Shown here: positions 6,870-7,871 of the stretch, in pieces
How positions within the stretch are numbered: position 1 is the first letter of the stretch
How the letters are laid out: each line of letters starts with the position of its first letter
Assembly (NCBI GenBank): GCA_900554875.1
Contig: USJA01000043.1
Location: 1 to 7,871 of the forward strand
Direction of reading: 5' to 3'
Source of the DNA: an uncultured Clostridium sp.
Lineage (GTDB): Bacteria; Bacillota; Clostridia; TANB77; CAG-465
Length of the DNA stretch: 7,871 nucleotides
Notes under the pieces: generated by a model
What the model saw: only the letters and a program-made list of their open reading frames with translations
The model's database searches: none
Told to the model about the DNA's origin: nothing
Translations under genes and position numbers: made by a program

Positions 6870-7223
6870 TTATTTTCCTCCTCTTTTTAAATTGTATAGA
6901 TATATTTTTTTTCTCTTCTTAAATGTAATTGCCCTGAATATAATATCACTTAAGTACTCTCCACCAGCTTTTCTAAATGGTCCCATAAATTTTGAGTCAG
7001 GTATCTTTAGTGCTCCTATTATGTACCCAACTCCTCCAAAAGCACCAGTGATTATTAGACCAGCCGCTAAAGGAAATCCATCGAAGGCACTGCTCATTAA
7101 GTACCATATCAATGCTCCCACTAAACCTATCGAAACTGTGAAAGCAAACGATTTTATTGTAAATATATATAAAATTCTTGATTCACCCTTTGCACTACGG
7201 GGTACAAAATATGATTTTCCCAT
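6870..7223 (-). CDS. PrgI/VirB3-like inner-membrane protein
   Basis: This 117-residue protein has the PrgI-family layout: a short N-terminus with the VPRSAKGESRI motif (7-17), two membrane segments (about 22-44 and 50-71), KIPDSKFMGP (73-82), then a basic, soluble C-terminus ending KKRKKIYLYNLKRGGK. PrgI proteins of Gram-positive conjugation systems are the counterpart of VirB3 and are normally encoded just before the VirB4 ATPase, with which they work. Here one extra gene (the TraC-like protein) lies between them. The ATG has AAAGGAGG 5 bases upstream. The gene starts 21 bases after the VirB2-like stop. Its last codons (AGA GGA GGA AAA TAA) also carry the ribosome binding site of the next gene. 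Length fits the family. Confidence 0.82.
   Translation of the reverse strand: MGKSYFVPRSAKGESRILYIFTIKSFAFTVSIGLVGALIWYLMSSAFDGFPLAAGLIITGAFGGVGYIIGALKIPDSKFMGPFRKAGGEYLSDIIFRAITFKKRKKIYLYNLKRGGK
6877..6882 (-). promoter_or_regulatory. Ribosome binding site inside the end of the PrgI-like gene
   Basis: The AGGAGG that serves the TraC-like gene is made of the codons for Arg-Gly-Gly in the C-terminal RGGK of the PrgI-like protein. It lies 8 bases before the ATG at 6868..6866, and the two genes are separated by one base (6869). This fixes the start of the TraC-like gene and implies coupled translation. Confidence 0.75.
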
Positions 7224-7244
7224 CTTTTCCTCCTTTGTTTAAAT

Positions 7245-7871
7245 TTACAGAACATCTTTAAGTATATTTGCTATCATGGTTAAAACTGATACAGAACAAA
7301 ATGTAAGTATAACTCCAATTATAAAATAGCCTGATCTTCCTTTAAGGTCAGCTTTACCAGTTGCACCAGAAAATATATATCTAACTCCAACATAAACAAC
7401 TCCTGCTATTGCAGCTACCTTTACAATTGTTACAACTATTGCAAGAATTCTTCCAAACATATCTTTATATGATCTATCCGAAGTTTTTGCTACAATAAGT
7501 TCGCCTGTTGTTACATCTATTATAATGGTACTTAAATATTGCCAACCAAAGAAGAACACACAAGCAACCAAAAGTGTTATCATACTTTCTTTTACATCTG
7601 CTTTTCCTTCTACACTACCAAACATATATTTTATACCTAAAAACATTGTTGCAATGATAATAATAGTTGTTCCTACATAATTTACTATATCCATAAATTG
7701 TTCTACAACATAAAAAGAAATCTCGGATACTCCAACAGCGTGGCCGTTTTGATCTACACGTGTATCTTTAAACCAATTCCCCGCACTTTCCCACATACCA
7801 TTTGCACTTGTAGCAAAAATATTATTTATAAAAATAACATTAAAAAGTAGTACTAATGCAAATGCAACAGG
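7245..7871 (-). CDS. VirB2/TrbC-like protein with tandem pilin-like units, 5'-truncated by the window edge
   Basis: The frame is open to the right edge, so the true start lies outside. The 25 codons before the internal ATG at 7796 encode a hydrophobic stretch ending in NNIFATSANG, a good signal-peptide end (cleavage after IFA or TSA), and that ATG has no ribosome binding site. Counting from that Met, there are four membrane segments (about 40-58, 71-93, 116-142, 155-178) forming two similar halves. GIKYMFGSVEGKADVK (54-69) and GVRYIFSGATGKADLK (137-152) are clearly related, 83 residues apart, each between two membrane segments. This 'G.(K/R)Y.F...GKAD.K' loop is typical of TrbC/VirB2-like pilins of Gram-positive systems, which usually have one unit. 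The place at the head of the channel genes, before the VirB3-like gene, fits VirB2. Both halves look intact. Confidence 0.75.
   Translation of the reverse strand, partial: PVAFALVLLFNVIFINNIFATSANGMWESAGNWFKDTRVDQNGHAVGVSEISFYVVEQFMDIVNYVGTTIIIIATMFLGIKYMFGSVEGKADVKESMITLLVACVFFFGWQYLSTIIIDVTTGELIVAKTSDRSYKDMFGRILAIVVTIVKVAAIAGVVYVGVRYIFSGATGKADLKGRSGYFIIGVILTFCSVSVLTMIANILKDVL

Noticed and set aside
6892..7242. Plus-strand ORF of 116 codons opposite the PrgI-like gene
   Set aside because: It mirrors the whole PrgI-like gene, whose family motif, membrane layout and ribosome binding site are convincing.
7245..7796. Start of the VirB2-like gene at ATG 7796
   Set aside because: No ribosome binding site, and the upstream in-frame codons encode a signal peptide, so the gene starts beyond the window.
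1..7871. Mollicute-type code with TGA as Trp
   Set aside because: Trp codons in the recognised motifs are TGG, and no conserved gene is broken by an internal TGA; the standard bacterial code explains all frames.

Overview
The window is AT-rich. Every gene lies on the minus strand, the genes are tightly packed with purine-rich AGGAGG-type ribosome binding sites, and Trp is read from TGG rather than TGA. This points to a low-GC Gram-positive, probably a clostridia-like Firmicute, using the standard bacterial code. No rRNA, tRNA, CRISPR array, integrase or insertion sequence is visible, so the species cannot be named.

The content is the membrane-channel module of a Gram-positive type IV secretion (conjugation) system. 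In transcription order (right to left) it holds: (1) a VirB2/TrbC-like membrane protein cut by the right edge, with a signal peptide and two tandem copies of the pilin-like unit; (2) a PrgI/VirB3-like two-pass protein; (3) a membrane-anchored protein resembling the N-terminal module of VirB4/TraC ATPases but with no ATPase domain, ending in long charged and low-complexity segments; (4) the VirB4/TraE-type ATPase with intact Walker A and B motifs; (5) a VirB6/TrbL-like multi-pass protein with a signal peptide and a large non-membrane insert; (6) a second protein that looks like the missing C-terminal half of a VirB6/TrbL protein with a gly-rich tail; (7) the first 105 codons of a single-pass membrane protein or lipoprotein, cut by the left edge.

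Genes 1 to 6 are separated by only 1 to 30 bases, so they are very likely co-transcribed. One ribosome binding site lies inside the last codons of the gene before it. The only longer gap (71 bases, before gene 7) holds a strong AGGAGG site feeding a 7-codon mini-ORF, an AT-rich inverted repeat and a 16-base perfect palindrome, so it may control expression of gene 7.

The likely joint role is to build an inner-membrane translocation channel powered by the VirB4 ATPase. The relaxase, the VirD4-type coupling protein and the cell-wall hydrolase that such systems need are not here; if present, they lie outside the window. The unusual points are the division of VirB6-like (and possibly VirB4-like) functions over two adjacent genes each, and the duplicated VirB2-like unit.
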